NCBI GenBank assembly: GCA_008933995.1
Contig: WARS01000026.1
Location: forward strand, 2,370,501-2,434,500
Direction of reading: 5' to 3'
Length of the DNA: 64,000 nucleotides
Source of the DNA: Datnioides undecimradiatus
Taxonomy: Eukaryota > Chordata > Actinopteri > Lobotiformes > Datnioididae
Shown piece by piece: positions 12,763 to 25,712 of the stretch. The position numbers were made by a program, and so were the translations under genes. Position 1 is the stretch's first letter, and every line of letters begins with the position of its first letter. A model generated the notes under the pieces. That model saw nothing but the letters and a program-made list of their open reading frames with translations. It was not told the DNA's origin and made no database searches.

Positions 12763-12768
12763 AATAAA
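12763..12768 (+). promoter_or_regulatory. Polyadenylation signal of the wfdc gene
   Basis: AATAAA lies 527 bases after the stop codon and is followed by a TGTGTTTC / GTGTTCTGGG GU-rich stretch. This implies a 3' UTR of about 550 nt. Confidence 0.7.
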
Positions 12769-12789
12769 TGTGTTTCGAAGAAATGTGTT

Positions 12790-13499
12790 CTGGGTTAATC
12801 ACCTTGCTGGTTAAAAAGGTCTCCAGTTTCATGCGTCTCTTTTATGGCCTTTTTAAGGCGAGAGCTTGGCTGAAAAAACAAATATGCCAAGAACGGAAAA
12901 GTGCTTACTGGAAGAAAACGAGAGTATTTAAAGATGTGGCCAAGAACGTCTGTTGCCCCAAGATTTCAACACTGTTGCACCACAACCTCACGTTTCTTGA
13001 AATGCAGCTCAAGTTGCTTCTTATACAAAAAAACAGCCAGATTTCATTTTGTAATTTACAAAAAGTGTGAGCTAATCACAAACATGTGTGCTAAACAACG
13101 TGAAGGCTTTGTTACTGAGAGTTGTGACAAACCACTTATCATTGAAACTCAGCCAGCAGAGTCCTGTTCTCTGGCTGTGTGCGTCCTCTTGCTTGGAGAG
13201 ATAACACAGTTTGCAGCTGACCAGATTTGAACATTATTATGTGGAATGCTGACCCCCCCCCCCCCCCTTTGTTTTTGTTCTATGCGGCTGCCAAACGTGC
13301 AAGGGTGAGAATCGCTGACCGGCTAAATACAGAGACGTCTGTGTTTGCTCTCCTGGAGTCTGCCAGAAGTGAGGCCAAGTTTGTTTACACAAAAAATGTG
13401 GGCACTCAGCGGGAAGTAATACAGCTCCGGTGCAGTGTAGAGCTGGTCCTTCTTTTACAGCTAGTAATCTGAATAAAGTGACGAAAAGATGTTTATCAG
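12790..13499. other. Short intergenic space between convergent wfdc and pigt
   Basis: No gene is seen. It contains a 15-base C run at 13,253-13,267. The open frame at 13,227-13,472 has no recognisable domain and crosses the C run. An AATAAA on the plus strand near 13,471 has no gene upstream that I can support. Confidence 0.55.
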
Positions 13500-13505
13500 T
13501 TTATT
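13500..13505 (-). promoter_or_regulatory. Probable polyadenylation signal of pigt
   Basis: TTTATT on the plus strand is AATAAA on the minus strand. It is the first such hexamer I found downstream of the pigt stop codon and would give a 3' UTR of about 1.25 kb. The open frame at 14,412-14,645 lies inside this UTR and is not a gene. Confidence 0.5.
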
Positions 13506-13570
13506 GAAAAGGCAACAAAGGACAATTTAAGTTTGGCTGCACACACACTCACGGGCACGCAGGACCCCCC

Positions 13571-13592
13571 CACACACACACACACACACACA
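13571..13592. repeat. (CA)n microsatellite
   Basis: Eleven CA units directly after a seven-base C run. It lies in the presumed pigt 3' UTR. Confidence 0.9.
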
Positions 13593-13774
13593 CTGCGTAC
13601 CGCTTCAAACATTCACATTCTGAACACTTTTTCCAGCCTGTGAAGCAGAACGGGCTTCAGGCGGACAGGCATAACACAGGATAGTGCTGCTCCTGCATGG
13701 TAGTATTTCATGGTAGGGAAAGGTAATTTCCATAATGACACACTTCTATTCGCTATGAGACACACTGAAACTGC

Positions 13775-13900
13775 ATCAAAGTGATGAGTCAAGAACCCGA
13801 GAAACTAAAGGCAATTAATTATGAGGACAGAGTCGCAATTAGCATACAATCATGCATCCGGCAACCAGTGGGTGCAACATAAAAAAGAGGGATGGTCCTT
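13775..13900. other. Candidate conserved noncoding segment in the pigt 3' UTR region
   Basis: A non-repetitive stretch with dense homeobox-type and octamer-like words (CAATTAATTATGAGGACAG, CGCAATTAGCATACAATCATG). Its function is unknown; the call rests only on its look. Confidence 0.2.
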
Positions 13901-14749
13901 TGATGTGAAACGAGGACTTCCTGTGAGCTTATTGTTCATGCTTATGTACGACCTACAAACTTCTGGTAACTTTTTGGTAAATTTGTTGGCTTTTTTTTAA
14001 ATTATATTAAAACTACTATAAAACACCTGTCATATAATACAAATTACTGAGCAACCATTAAATAAAGAGGACATTCCTCTGGCTGTTGTATAGTTAACTC
14101 TAATTCTGTGTTAATTAGTGGTTGTACGTGGGAAACAATGTATTTTAGAGTCATTTGATAATCAGCCATAACTAAGGTTTGAGGTAATGTGAGATTCTTA
14201 CTAAGTTAGTTTATCTTTTCTAGCAGAGGAAGCAATCAACAGGTCAGGAAGGCAGTATGAAAACACTGGTGATCCTTTTCCCATCTCAGCTCTGAGGGAT
14301 CATAATCCATTAGTCTCATATTTGTAGAAACTAATTTGCCACAGTTTCCTCACAGCAACAAAATGCCTCGGAGACAGTGTGGTTATATTATGATGTGTTG
14401 GAGTTATGGCTTCAAACATCCGCAAAACAAAAACAATCAAACCTTAAAACTCTGATGCAGAGACCACTGCAGCGTACCGCACAGCTTTGCTTCCTCCTAC
14501 TTGTTAAACAACAACAAAGCTCTGACTTTTCATCCAAGTAGACAAATGTCCACAGTTTCTCACACTGTACATAGACTGCAGGAAATCGTCCGGGACACAA
14601 ACCAAAACACAAAACCTTCAAGTTGACCGTTTTAAAAACATTCATACCAGTGTTTGACCTTGTTCTTCCCTGAATTTCACATGTTTACCTGCGGTTTCAC
14701 GAAAAGGAAAACTTCCTTTTGTAGAGCCAGTTGGCATGTGTGTCCAGCC

Positions 14750-17700
14750 TCAGAGTGGTGGCACACCCCTCATCTTGCGGATGATGTTGGCTATCCGTTT
14801 GGCCAGTCCCGGGCTGGGTTCCTCTATCTGGAAACTACGGGTCAGTAGGTTGTAGAGGGAGCCGTAGCCCACAGCCACCACAGTGCAGGTCAGGCAGATG
14901 ACATTATAAGGCATGCTGAAGTCTGGAGTGGGCAGATTCACCAGCAGAGGCTCCGTGTAGACACGAACGAAGTAGCTTGACTCCTCTTTACAGGGAAAAC
15001 TGAAGGAAAGATGGACGACGTAATCATTCGACTTTTCAGACAATTGTTTTTCTCTACAGTAACTCAAACAAAGCATGAATGAATAGCAACGACACGCATT
15101 TCCCTCTGAAAAGAAACAACTCTATACTTACAAGCTGCTAAATAGTGGGCGGTCCCGAGTGCTGTTTGTATCCATGGCGACAACGCTTGGTACAAGAGAG
15201 CTGATTACAGAGGACCTAAATTTTGAAGAAACACATTTTTGTCATTTTGAAAGTCAGAAGAAGAGATGAGAAACCCAACAAAACAAGACCTTTCGCGAGA
15301 TTCACGAATCATCCCTTAAAACCTAGAACTAAAATCGTGTGTACGTGCATCTTTCTTTTCCCAGTTTTGAAACTCTTCGTGCATACCCGACATAGAAGCC
15401 GTGGTTGGGATCAGGAGTGTATTCAGTCCACTTGAGCAGAGCCCTCTCGAACTGGACCGTGACCTCGGTGACAGAGTTGGGAGGAAGCTGGACCAGCATC
15501 TCCAGCAGGTGGGGCCTCACCCGGTCCTTAGATGGTTGGTAGTGGATGTAGCCTTATGGAGGGAAAAAAGCACGAGTGACCACTGAAGCTCTATTTTAAT
15601 GTTCTTTATGTATCTTTAATGTAATGTATCTTTAGCACTACTACATATGATATCATGTGACAATACTGCATAAAAAGTACTTATTTAATAAAATAAATGT
15701 ATATAAGACTGCAAAAACTAAGCTTCAAGTAATGCAGGTAGACCAACAGAAACATCTTCCACTACAGCTTTCATGACATCAAAAATGACTCATGTTCTCC
15801 TCCTTCTGGCGAAAAGAAGCATCAGCATGAAATCGCCTGAAACAATTATTTCTATTGATAGAGTGGGAACATACAGTGCACTGGATATATACACACTTTT
15901 ATGAAAGTACAGGTCTATGAAATGTTGAGACAGAAATAAAAATATAAATGTCAGCCTTGTTCCATCTTTAACATGATCTTACAACAAACAAAAAAAGAGA
16001 AAATTCAAAACAAAAGATTTTAAATAGACAAACTACAACACTGAACGCATTAGTCCGCACACCAAAGCCAACTACCGCTCTGTTGGAGCGGCAAGTTTGT
16101 GAATGAGCCTCAATTAACGTCTAATAAACATCTACAATGTGGAGTTTTTTCCCACGTGTCTTTGCAAGAAAAGGAGTCATATGCAGGGACTGACCAGCAC
16201 CTGCAGATGCTCTTTTCTTTTCCTTCTGCTGAGTTGGTACTTTTCAACAATTAGATGTCACAGTTTCTTTGGTGGCTCCTAATGGCCCATGGCTCTCCCA
16301 GAAGTACAATCAGCATGTTGTGTTTTTAAAATGTTAGAAATCCTTAATTAACTATTTGTTTTTTCCTCTGGATTGTTGTTTGTCATATGATCACATTAAA
16401 GATGGAACATGGCTGATTGACATGGCAAATTTACATTGTTGTTACTTTCCCTTTAATTTAAAAAGCCTATAATTCCACAAGGACGTTTAGGGTTTTTATA
16501 TTCACTGTGTGTATAAATACCTTGTTGCACTTTTTGTAGTTAAAACATTAAAATCTTAGACGTGAACTGCCAAGTGTCTCTGATCTACTATCACAGCAAT
16601 GCAAACTGGTCTAAGTGAGAGATATTTCAAAAGACAAGTCTTTTTTGACAGACTTCAGCTTGAAGTGAGAGTTATTTTATGCATATGACTATGTTGTACA
16701 TGTACACCACAAACGGTGTTTCAACTGTGGTGTCTCAACCTTTGTGTGCACACACATCCTTCTCTGTTTTCTAGAGACTCACTCGGCTTGTTGTCCTTTC
16801 CCTTGCTGGTGACGGTGAGGGTGTGGATGTAGAGACGAAGATACCACGGCACGGAGTCGAGCAGCAGCACAGGGAAAGACCTGTATGGGTGGTTGTTGTA
16901 CATCAGCGTGTGAATCTCTCCCGTCTGCAGCCCATAACCAGCCACGTAACGCTCAGCATGGAGCAGAGGACGCAGCATGTCACCTGCGATGGGGGAGAAG
17001 TGACAAACAAGGAGGTTTAGTGGTCGACCATGTGGAAAACATTGCAGCAGAGCTAAGACATATGACAACAGAACACTGTTAATGTTAACATATTTTTTAT
17101 TTTGTTTGCAGTCTGTTTCTCTGCTTGACTTTGCTAAAAAAAAAAAATAATAAAAAAAAAAAATCAACATCTGTTACTAACCAAGTGTCACACTTATGTT
17201 TGACAAATTACCAGGAGATTATATAACAGGAACAAATAGGAAACAGTGTTGCTTTGGGACAAAACAACAGTCTCTCACACAGAGTGTTTTCTTTTTTCCT
17301 CTTTTGGCTTAAAAAAAATGTTTCCTAAGAATGGATCGCACATGTTGCAGTCTGAAAGTAACTGCTTGTTGAGGACTTTCAGAGAGCGGGTTGCAAAGGA
17401 ACAGACAGCATTCATCGAACAAACATTATTGAACAATACAAAGGGGCACTTTATGATTAAAAGGCAAACAATGAGAACGGAAGAACAGTTGTGAGAAGAT
17501 GTAAACTAGAAAGATATGACAAACATGCTGCTGACACGTTTTTGTTAACTCCTCTAGTTAACTCCTGACTAGTCTTTCTCGTTGTATAGAATAATTAAGA
17601 TTAGTGTCCATCGAGCCTCTGCTGTGTGTCCTGCTCTGCTGGTCTTACTCACCCTCACTGGATTTCCAGCGAATCAGCACGTTGAGGGAACGCACGGTGC

Positions 17701-20700
17701 CAAAGGTGATTTGTTGGGTCAGATCGTAGACAGAGAAGGTTCGTCTGTCTCCCAGCACCACTGCCTGGCTCAGCAGGGGAGAGGCTGGGCTCACCTCAAA
17801 CTGCTCCCCCTGCATAATGACATCACATTTCTCTTACCTATTAATCCTGTACACATCCTTTTAAATCTGTTAATCTACATCTGTTTTTTAAATAATCTTA
17901 AAAGACCACTGTAGAGGTTTAGTACAGAGAGTAAAAAGTTAGGTTTATATTCAGTGTTTTAAGTATTTGAAATCAATCCAGTGTTTACTTTTGATGAAAG
18001 TCTTCTTCACTGCTTATTGGTGCAATGCAGAATACTTTGTGCTTGTGCCCAAGATCAACAAAATGGGAACCTGCTCATAAATAACCAGCTCCACTGCACC
18101 ACTAAAGGTCAAAAACTCCACAGGGTAACCTTTAAATATCTCCACCTTGACACTGTTTTGACAGGTAAAATCAACCCCTCTACATTTTCTGTAAAGTTTG
18201 AATGTAAGGGAATAACTGATCTTTTAAAAAGGAAGATAGCATATTATATGGTAATCAAACCTGAGGGTTGTCTGTGATGTCAATGTAGATTTTACTGGAG
18301 GAGGCCAGTGGACAAGCTTCTGTCAGCGTCCGAGAGAACATCTTGAATAGAGACCACTCTGAGGGAACAAACAGCTTAAGTGACACAGAGATATTTTTTT
18401 CTATTAACAAACACAAAAAAACTGTAAACCTAAATGTGAAAAGAATCCCAAGAAGAGCATTTTGCTCACCACGTTTGCCCTGTGCGGAGGTGTGCAGATC
18501 AAAGACCACATTCAGCGTCTGTCTGAGCTCCCAGGATGTGGTTTTGCACTCCCAGTCATGACACACGGGCCTGATGTGCACTGCCTGGGAATGAAAACTG
18601 CTGTGGAAGAGTTTCTCCGACTTCAGCAGGACAGCGAGCCCAGCCTGCAAGCGCAATAGACAAAGGAGAAACTGAGTTAGCTGCAATCACAGACATTTTA
18701 AAGAGAGTTGGAAAAATGTGATCTGGAGAATCTTTGCCTCATATGAAGATTCTTAGACACAAGTTAGTACTGTGTTAAGATAAAATCATATTTTAAAAGG
18801 CATAAATAAAAACACAGACCAACACATACCTTGGAGCCACATGGCAATAGCTTCTTCCAGGGTGTCAAATTTTCTGTGCAAACAATCTCTCGCGGCAGGG
18901 TGGCATAGCGAAGGAGGCGATGGTCCGTCACTTCAAGTCCGACACAAAATACAAAGTCAGTCTATATTTAATGCAGTAACTCTTTGATGGTATCTGTAGC
19001 TTTAATGAAGGATCATCACAGGCGCTTTACAAAATGCAAAGGGAGACTGAAGAAACCTCTCTGTACCGTTGCCGATCCCCAGCGGTTTAAAGGATGCGCT
19101 GGGCTGAACTGTGTTGGTGGAGTCAATGAAGTTCAGTGAAGCACAGAAGATCCCCGACAAAACATTGGTCAGCTCCTTCCATGTGCTATCAACACTAAAA
19201 ATGACAAAAACATAGTATGGGAATGTTGAAATGACAATAAAACGCTTTAAAACTGCAGAAAAGCTAAAGAAACCGTATTGAAATTAAATTGTTGAGGGTT
19301 TTTTTTCTGGAATTTGTCTGATTTGTCTGTTGAACTGTTTTCCCATCTGTAAAAACAGAAATAATGGCTTTTCATACAGCAGATGTTCTTTGCTGTCTAA
19401 AATAGTTTGTTTCTTTTAAAATACTGTTAAAGAAGTGCTATCAATCTGGAACAACTCAAAAAAAATCTCTTATCAGTCCCTAAAAAAACATTCACTTTAT
19501 ATCTGATGCTCTGAGGGCCATACTCACTCTGTCACAGAGTCCTGAAACCACACCCAGAGTTCAGCCCCTGGAGGAGACGGCTGAAAGGGTTGCCCCCACT
19601 GCATGGTCCTCCAGTATCCCTGCGTGAAGGAGATGTGCAGCTCTCGCACTGAGAACTTGGAGATGACCTGGCCCAGAGACTTGGGAAACAGCCGGTAGTG
19701 GGACACTAAAAAATGATAAACAGATATTGCATAGTTCAGAACTAGGGTGGGCAAAGCCATTATCTGACAATGTGTAAATGGTGTATTATTAAAAATAAAA
19801 CTAAGAATTAAAGGAGCTTAGGGGATGTGAATCAAACCTGTTCTTTATCAGGTGTATTCAGCGCTAGACTAGTGAGAGGCTACAGTTGTGGTAAGAGTCT
19901 GAATGAATAAACAGTACCAGTCTCCTCACTTTCAGTTTACACGTGTCAATACCCATTTAAAACAATTATTAAAACTGTGGGACTAATTTAGATGTGAATA
20001 CAATTTCCTGCATGTACAGCTTTTAATCAAATAGGACCTTTTCATGTCAGTGAGAATAAACAAGTAAAGCCAAATTAGTAAGTGAAAGAAGATTAAACTA
20101 GAGAAAATGCATGCTACATTCTCCCATAAGATTATCTTTGAATAAGAAACCATTAGAAACACAGGTAAAAACTCGATTTCTGTCCATGTATGATTGTTAA
20201 CATTTTATTACTTTTCCCAACTTTCACAGTCTCTGTAATGATCACCTTTATTTATTGCTATGAATTTGCAGATGCACTGACTGAAAATGAATGGCATGTT
20301 TAATGACTGCTAACAGCGAAGTTAGCTTACCTTTGTTTCCACTCATGAAGTCAGTCTCCCACAGGGTGCGGAACTGGAAGCTGGCATAAATATCTCCGGA
20401 GTGCAGCGGTCTGATGACCAATTCCTCCTGAAAATCATCTTTGGGCTGCGGTACCGATGGGTGGACCACGGTCTCAGGGGCAGATATGTCCTGTTTGTCG
20501 GTAGCAGCAGCATCATCCGGAATCGCTGCTGCAACCTCAGTTGCTTCCCACCGCCTCTCGTCTACTGTCGGCTGCTCGGCCGTTTGTTCCGCCGTCTCTT
20601 CAGCTGTTTGTGGACTGTCTAGCGTAGTGACGTGGTCATCACCATTTAGTGTTGTTTCTTGTTTGTCTGCGACAACAACCACTGACAAACTACAAACAAT

Positions 20701-20739
20701 AAGCAGCAGAGCCGAATAGCCGCACCTGTGAGCAGCCAT
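14750..20739 (-). CDS. pigt: GPI transamidase component PIG-T
   Basis: PIG-T is a subunit of the ER-membrane GPI transamidase, which cuts the C-terminal signal of precursor proteins and attaches a GPI anchor; it stabilises the complex. Eleven exons (high to low): 20,739-20,331; 19,705-19,528; 19,194-19,067; 18,930-18,830; 18,644-18,470; 18,358-18,261; 17,809-17,653; 16,983-16,783; 15,552-15,387; 15,215-15,132; 14,999-14,750. The sum is 1,947 nt, in frame, 648 aa. Seen: signal peptide at residues 1-24, the PIG-T core from residue ~104 ([12 protein letters not shown]), REIVCTENL with C256, which corresponds to the human cysteine that is disulfide-linked to PIGK (C182), a single membrane segment at about 598-620 ([20 protein letters not shown]), and the family-typical end RGVPPL. 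The human protein is 578 aa. The excess is an acidic insert (about residues 25-102) with TAEE/TAEQ repeats in exon 1. The gene is divergent from phactr3 and convergent with the wfdc gene. Confidence 0.97.
15951..16416. mobile_element. Foldback/MITE-like element with ~45-bp terminal inverted repeats
   Basis: The left end (TCAGCCTTGTTCCATCTTTA..., 15,951 onward) and the reverse complement of the right end (TCAGCCATGTTCCATCTTTA..., from 16,416 inward) agree over about 45 bases with a few mismatches. The match continues through GATC and ACAAACAA words. The interior, about 375 bp, has no transposase-like frame. It lies in the pigt intron between exons 8 and 9. This looks like a non-autonomous DNA transposon; the family is unknown to me. 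Confidence 0.65.
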
Positions 20740-20800
20740 TTTTCTCTTCCGGCTGTTGTCTACTTCCGCATTGACGCGTCATACGTGAAACCAGCCAATG
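20740..20800 (-). promoter_or_regulatory. pigt core promoter, divergent toward phactr3
   Basis: Directly upstream of the pigt ATG lie two ETS-type words (TTCCGG at 20,747-20,752; ACTTCCGC at 20,762-20,769), a palindrome TGACGCGTCA at 20,772-20,781 resembling a CRE/AP-1 site, and a CCAAT at 20,795-20,799. No TATA box is present. This combination is typical of housekeeping promoters. The space to the phactr3 ATG is 1,053 bp. Confidence 0.55.
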
Positions 20801-21584
20801 GGCTGCTTCCATATGGATTTCTGTAAGACTGACATGCTTTGTCCCAACCAAAATGTTTTCGTTTTTTCATATATTTTACCAGTAAATTCTGACATGAGAG
20901 GATTGTCTGCTTTATTTTAACAATTGTTCCAAAGATAATGCTATCTAATTCATTTTAGAGGTTTTTTGTGATGTATAGCAGCATATAGGTCTTTATATTT
21001 TTTGTGTTGGATTTTAGATGCAGCGTTTTCATACAGGTTACACTGTGCTCTTAACAGTCTTTTGAATGTCTTGAAAATGATTTAGAATCAGATGTGGAAA
21101 AAAATAACAAATTTAACGCGAATTAATAAGTATATGCATGTCCCCGATCAATTCAGTTACATGTATTATTTTTTTTTATCATTATATCCAAGAGTACAGC
21201 AAATGTCGGCTGCATCAGCTGACTGACGTCTTATGTCCCTTGTTGCATTTTCACTAATTAACCAATTACAGGCCATTTCATAAATTCTCTATTAATTACA
21301 ATGCTGCGCTTGCAGTAATCTGGCATTTCATAGCGTTTCCTGCGCTGCTTGGATCAGTAATAAAGCCAATAGGCTCCCCTAAATAAATGGTGCAAAGGGG
21401 GAGCATTTAAGGCTGAGTTGCCAAAACCATAAAATACATATTCAGTACAGCTCCAAAGACTGATCAATGTGTGCAGCATGCTAGTTGTAGTGTTGAATAT
21501 TTGGTCGTGTAGCTGGACAGGGACGGGCATCGTCGGGGGCATATCACCCCTCCCACATCCACACATCATCGCGCACACAGCCCA

Positions 21585-21605
21585 GACACACACACACGCA
21601 CATAC

Positions 21606-21641
<36 letters not shown>
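21585..21641. repeat. (CA)n microsatellite in the phactr3 5' region
   Basis: A long CA tract with two CG/TA interruptions, about 150-200 bases upstream of the phactr3 start codon. It probably lies in the 5' UTR or just upstream of it. Confidence 0.9.
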
Positions 21642-21642
<1 letters not shown>

Positions 21643-21654
21643 TTCTGCTCAGCC

Positions 21655-21669
21655 ATGGCTCCCTGGTAG
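21655..21669 (+). other. Short upstream ORF (MAPW) before the phactr3 start
   Basis: An ATG in a strong context (GCCATGG) opens a four-codon frame that stops at TAG, 123 bases before the phactr3 ATG. If transcription starts upstream of it, it could damp translation. The transcription start is not known from sequence. Confidence 0.35.
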
Positions 21670-21792
21670 ATGCTCAAAGCGGCTGTTGTCAGAGCGAATT
21701 AAATCTGCACTCGCTCGCTGCTTTCCCCCTGACCTTGCCTGCCTCTGGTTGGGTTTTCAATATTTTATTCAGGATTCCTGTGCTGTCTCCCC

Positions 21793-24700
21793 ATGGCTAC
21801 ATCGGATGGACTAGACGGCTGTCTGCAACGAGGCAGATCTCAAAGTGACCCGAACATACTCACCGAACCGGGCATCGATTTGGCTCACGGCACAGGTAAG
21901 ATAGACGCGTCATTGTCTGGACATTTATTTGCTCTATAGGCAAATGTTTTTACGATGCCGCCTCTTTGGAGATGCAGCGGTTTCCAAAAGGCATCCTTGC
22001 TTGCCCGGTGGGATATCGGAACACCGAGGGATAATTAGCGCATATGTTTCCAACCTTGGACGTAAAATACAGACTGTAACACGGTATCGTGGAGCTGCAA
22101 ATTGAAAATTAATGTGCCATATCAGCGTCTATGAATGGCTGCATGCCCCTCCGGATTTGCGCGTTATAAGGACGCCTGTAGCCCAATGGGCTATGGCTGC
22201 AAGTAGTATTTAGGAATCAGCGTGTAGGCCGTTTAATATGATATTAACGCGTGCAGCATTTACAGCATCTATTGCGTTCTGCATGATGCCAATCTCTACA
22301 GTCAGCGCCTGGATTTATCACCGCAAAATCGGCATGTACGTGTGGTCCACGATGCGAGCTTTAACGCATTTGTTGTCTTATTCAAGCCACCGTTATAGCC
22401 TCGTTATTCAGGAGCCACATGGGTTTCGGTGTTGGTTTGTTAGTGTGCTGCAATTTAAAAACGCACATGCACATCTTTTTGAATCAAGTCTACTCTGACC
22501 CTGCGTATTCACAGCTCCCCCGCCACCTTTCCCTCTTCCCCTTTACTGAACTGATCACCAGTATGATCAATGACAGGCTGTGCACGTGATGTAGCCTATA
22601 GGTGGAAATATCCCCAATTCAGCACAGCAATGCACTCACAGCATTGACCCATCGACCCACCAATTCACGGATGCTGCAGGTGCGCTTTCCAACATGGAAC
22701 CCTTGTTTATCTCTGTGGTCTGTTAGTCATCCCCTCTGCATATGGAATAATGAAGTGAGCTTTCATTAATAAGGAGGACACCAGGGAGCAGTCACGTTCT
22801 GCACTTCTCTGATGAACTCCTGCAAATTGACTTCATGTGGTTCATGTTGTGTTTGTTGCGAAATCCTTCTTTCTGTTGAATTAGCAATATACCCTCAGTG
22901 TAAAAAACATGGTTTGATTTTTATGTAAGTGAAGCTATTTATGGTCATATTGTGTGGGCTTGGAGAGAGTCATTGCTTACTCCCACACATGGTGAGTTTT
23001 ACGCACATGAAGAACGCTTGACTGAATGATTCAGAAAAAAATCCCATGTCATTCACCTTTCAACTGTTCACTAATGAGGCCCTGTGGTTTTTTCCCCCTC
23101 CGAAATCACACCTGTCTGCACTCATCAACTGCCCATAGCACATTTTTAATGGACCCTTGCTGAACTCGACCCTCCTATGGATGATTTCATTCACACATAG
23201 GTGAATGTGATAATGTCACACTGGGTCTTTGACACACCTGAATAAACAACACAGCAGCTTGACAGATCAGCCATGCTAGTCATAAGAGTTAAAGCTGTCA
23301 GGGAACACTGAATATCAGCCTCTTACACTGGAATATGCACACCTGCTTCACTGTCTCGGATGTGAATATGCTACTCAAATGAAAGACACAGTAAATACAG
23401 TTGTCACTGCAAGGACAATGTCAGTGTCTGGTGACCCAAAGTACACAACATCACCCACCCCCTCTCTCTGTGTGGATCATCACTGCGCTAGCGTCTGGGA
23501 CGCCAGTCTTTGCCAAAGGATTACTTTGGCGGAGACTGCCTTTTTCCCCCAACACAGTGGCCCTTGCAGCTGCAGAGGCTGACACTGTATTCATCCACTC
23601 AGCACTGAAGGGGAGAGTCAATAGAGACAGCAGTTACAGTTGACCATCACAGAGAATCAGAGCAATGTTTTCCCTTGAATGAAGCTTCAGTAATATTACA
23701 GCAGGAGCCTAAGATAACAACAAGTCAGTCATCCAACTGTTCAACAATCCAGTCCCATTTTTCTTAATTAAGTGTGTGGAATAACATTTTCAAGTATTTC
23801 AGTTTGAGTCTAATAATGTTTTCTCTAATTTTTTATTTATTTAGAGTCTGTCTTGTTTTGTTACCGAGCAGATGATATCCTCTCTGAGTTGCTGATGTAC
23901 AACTATATTTCAGAGTTATTTAGGTGCATAAGTCTGGTAACGGGAGCAGCAGTATAACAACTTGTTTAGTGAGTTTGCTCAGACAAGGACCCTTTAGATT
24001 CTCTTGCTAATAAAATGTCACTTTCACTCAAACTTCCACTTAGTCATTGCAGAGTGTCGACCAAGGTAATGGTGTGGAGAGGACACCTTGAAGCTTTGCG
24101 GACAGGGAGCGTGTTCAAGCAGGGCTGTCCCTGTGGCTTCATTCCATAAAGTGATTCCTCTATCCTATAGAAACAGATACACAGCAAGAGAGGCACTGGA
24201 TTTACGAAGGAAGGCTAGGAAGAGTTACATGTCAAGAGACAGCAAACTGGAAATATTAGTTTCAATCAGTTTAAATCCAAATACAGCTATAACTAATGAT
24301 TATTTCCACCATCAGATAACATGTTTGAGTGTTATTGATTAAACTAGTCATATTTTAGTTTATAATATTTTATAAAAGAGTAATAAAATGCACAGTGTCT
24401 GACTAACAGTGTAAAATGCAAAAATAATACATTACAATCATATAAAACTGAGAAAAGCAGCACATTCTCCTCCTTGAGAAGCATGAACTCGCGAATGTTT
24501 GGCCTTTTTGCTTCCTTAATAACAAAATAAAGAAATGGATTGTGAAAGTTATCAAAGTTATTGTAAATGGACTTTTGTTTATCACTTATTTAATAAAACA
24601 AGTTATGTTTCAGTAGTACTCTACAGCTATACAGCTTTACTCTAAAGATGCTGTAATAATTCATGGAGAAAATCACTTTTCACTTGCCTTCCCTTGTGGG

Positions 24701-25662
24701 AACCGTGTCAATAGAGCTCACAGGAATTCGTCATCTTGCTCAAGGCGACTTCAGCATGGTGGATCTTTACTTACATGGCGGCTTAAACCTGTGAACAGTC
24801 AGACCCAGTTAGCTCAGTGGAAGGACAGTGTCTCTTATCATCAGTGTCCACTGATCAGTTTTTGGGGATTTCATCTTGCTCAGCCAGTCTTTCTGATTGA
24901 TACCTGGATAATCCTCTCAGATCTGACATCAGAAGAATCTCTAAGGATTGCAGGTATAAGAAGAGCCCCCCCCCCTACCCAATGAACTTGGAGATGTATC
25001 AAACCCTATGAAAGCTGATATTGAGCTGTGACAATGACTCACCCCAAGCCAGAGCAATGTCTTGTACATAATACCTCCCTTATTCTCAGGCCTTGATGAG
25101 TAAATATGGGAAATTCTGAGTCAGCGTGTCTTATATAACATGCCCATCCCCATTTAACAAGGCTTTGTTTAAAACGAAGAAGTAATAATGTACACAAAAT
25201 GGTATTAGTGCCACAAGAACTCCTTACATAATGCATAAAAAAGCAAGCCAGTTTTGAGATGTTAATGAGTTGCTATCGAATTAAATTGTTGCCTTTGGTT
25301 CTGGTAGTGATTTCCTTTTTTACTTAAAGACACATTACAGACATTAAGAATAATATGAAGCTAGGAGACAGTTAGCTTAGCTTAGCATAAAGACTGAGTG
25401 CCTTGGAACCACTTATTTCTTGATGTCTCTACAGGTTGCATGGCAACCTGTCCCAGGGCAGACAAACTGTTTGCTCACGAATCCAGTCATTGTGCTAAGT
25501 TACGTTCGTTGGTTGCTAGCTGTAAGTTCATACTAACCACAATGACTTTAATCAATCAATATTATTGAGCAGTAATCAAATATTACATTTTCTGTGGCAC
25601 TGTGCTACTAAAATAATGTCAGGGGTGACATAAAGTAAATTTGATAAACAGTGGATGTACAC

Positions 25663-25712
<50 letters not shown>

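Noticed and set aside
13227-13472. 81-aa frame followed by AATAAA
   Set aside because: It crosses a homopolymer C run, has no recognisable domain and no promoter or splice support.
14412-14645. 77-aa minus-strand frame downstream of pigt
   Set aside because: It lies in the presumed pigt 3' UTR, without domain or splice evidence.
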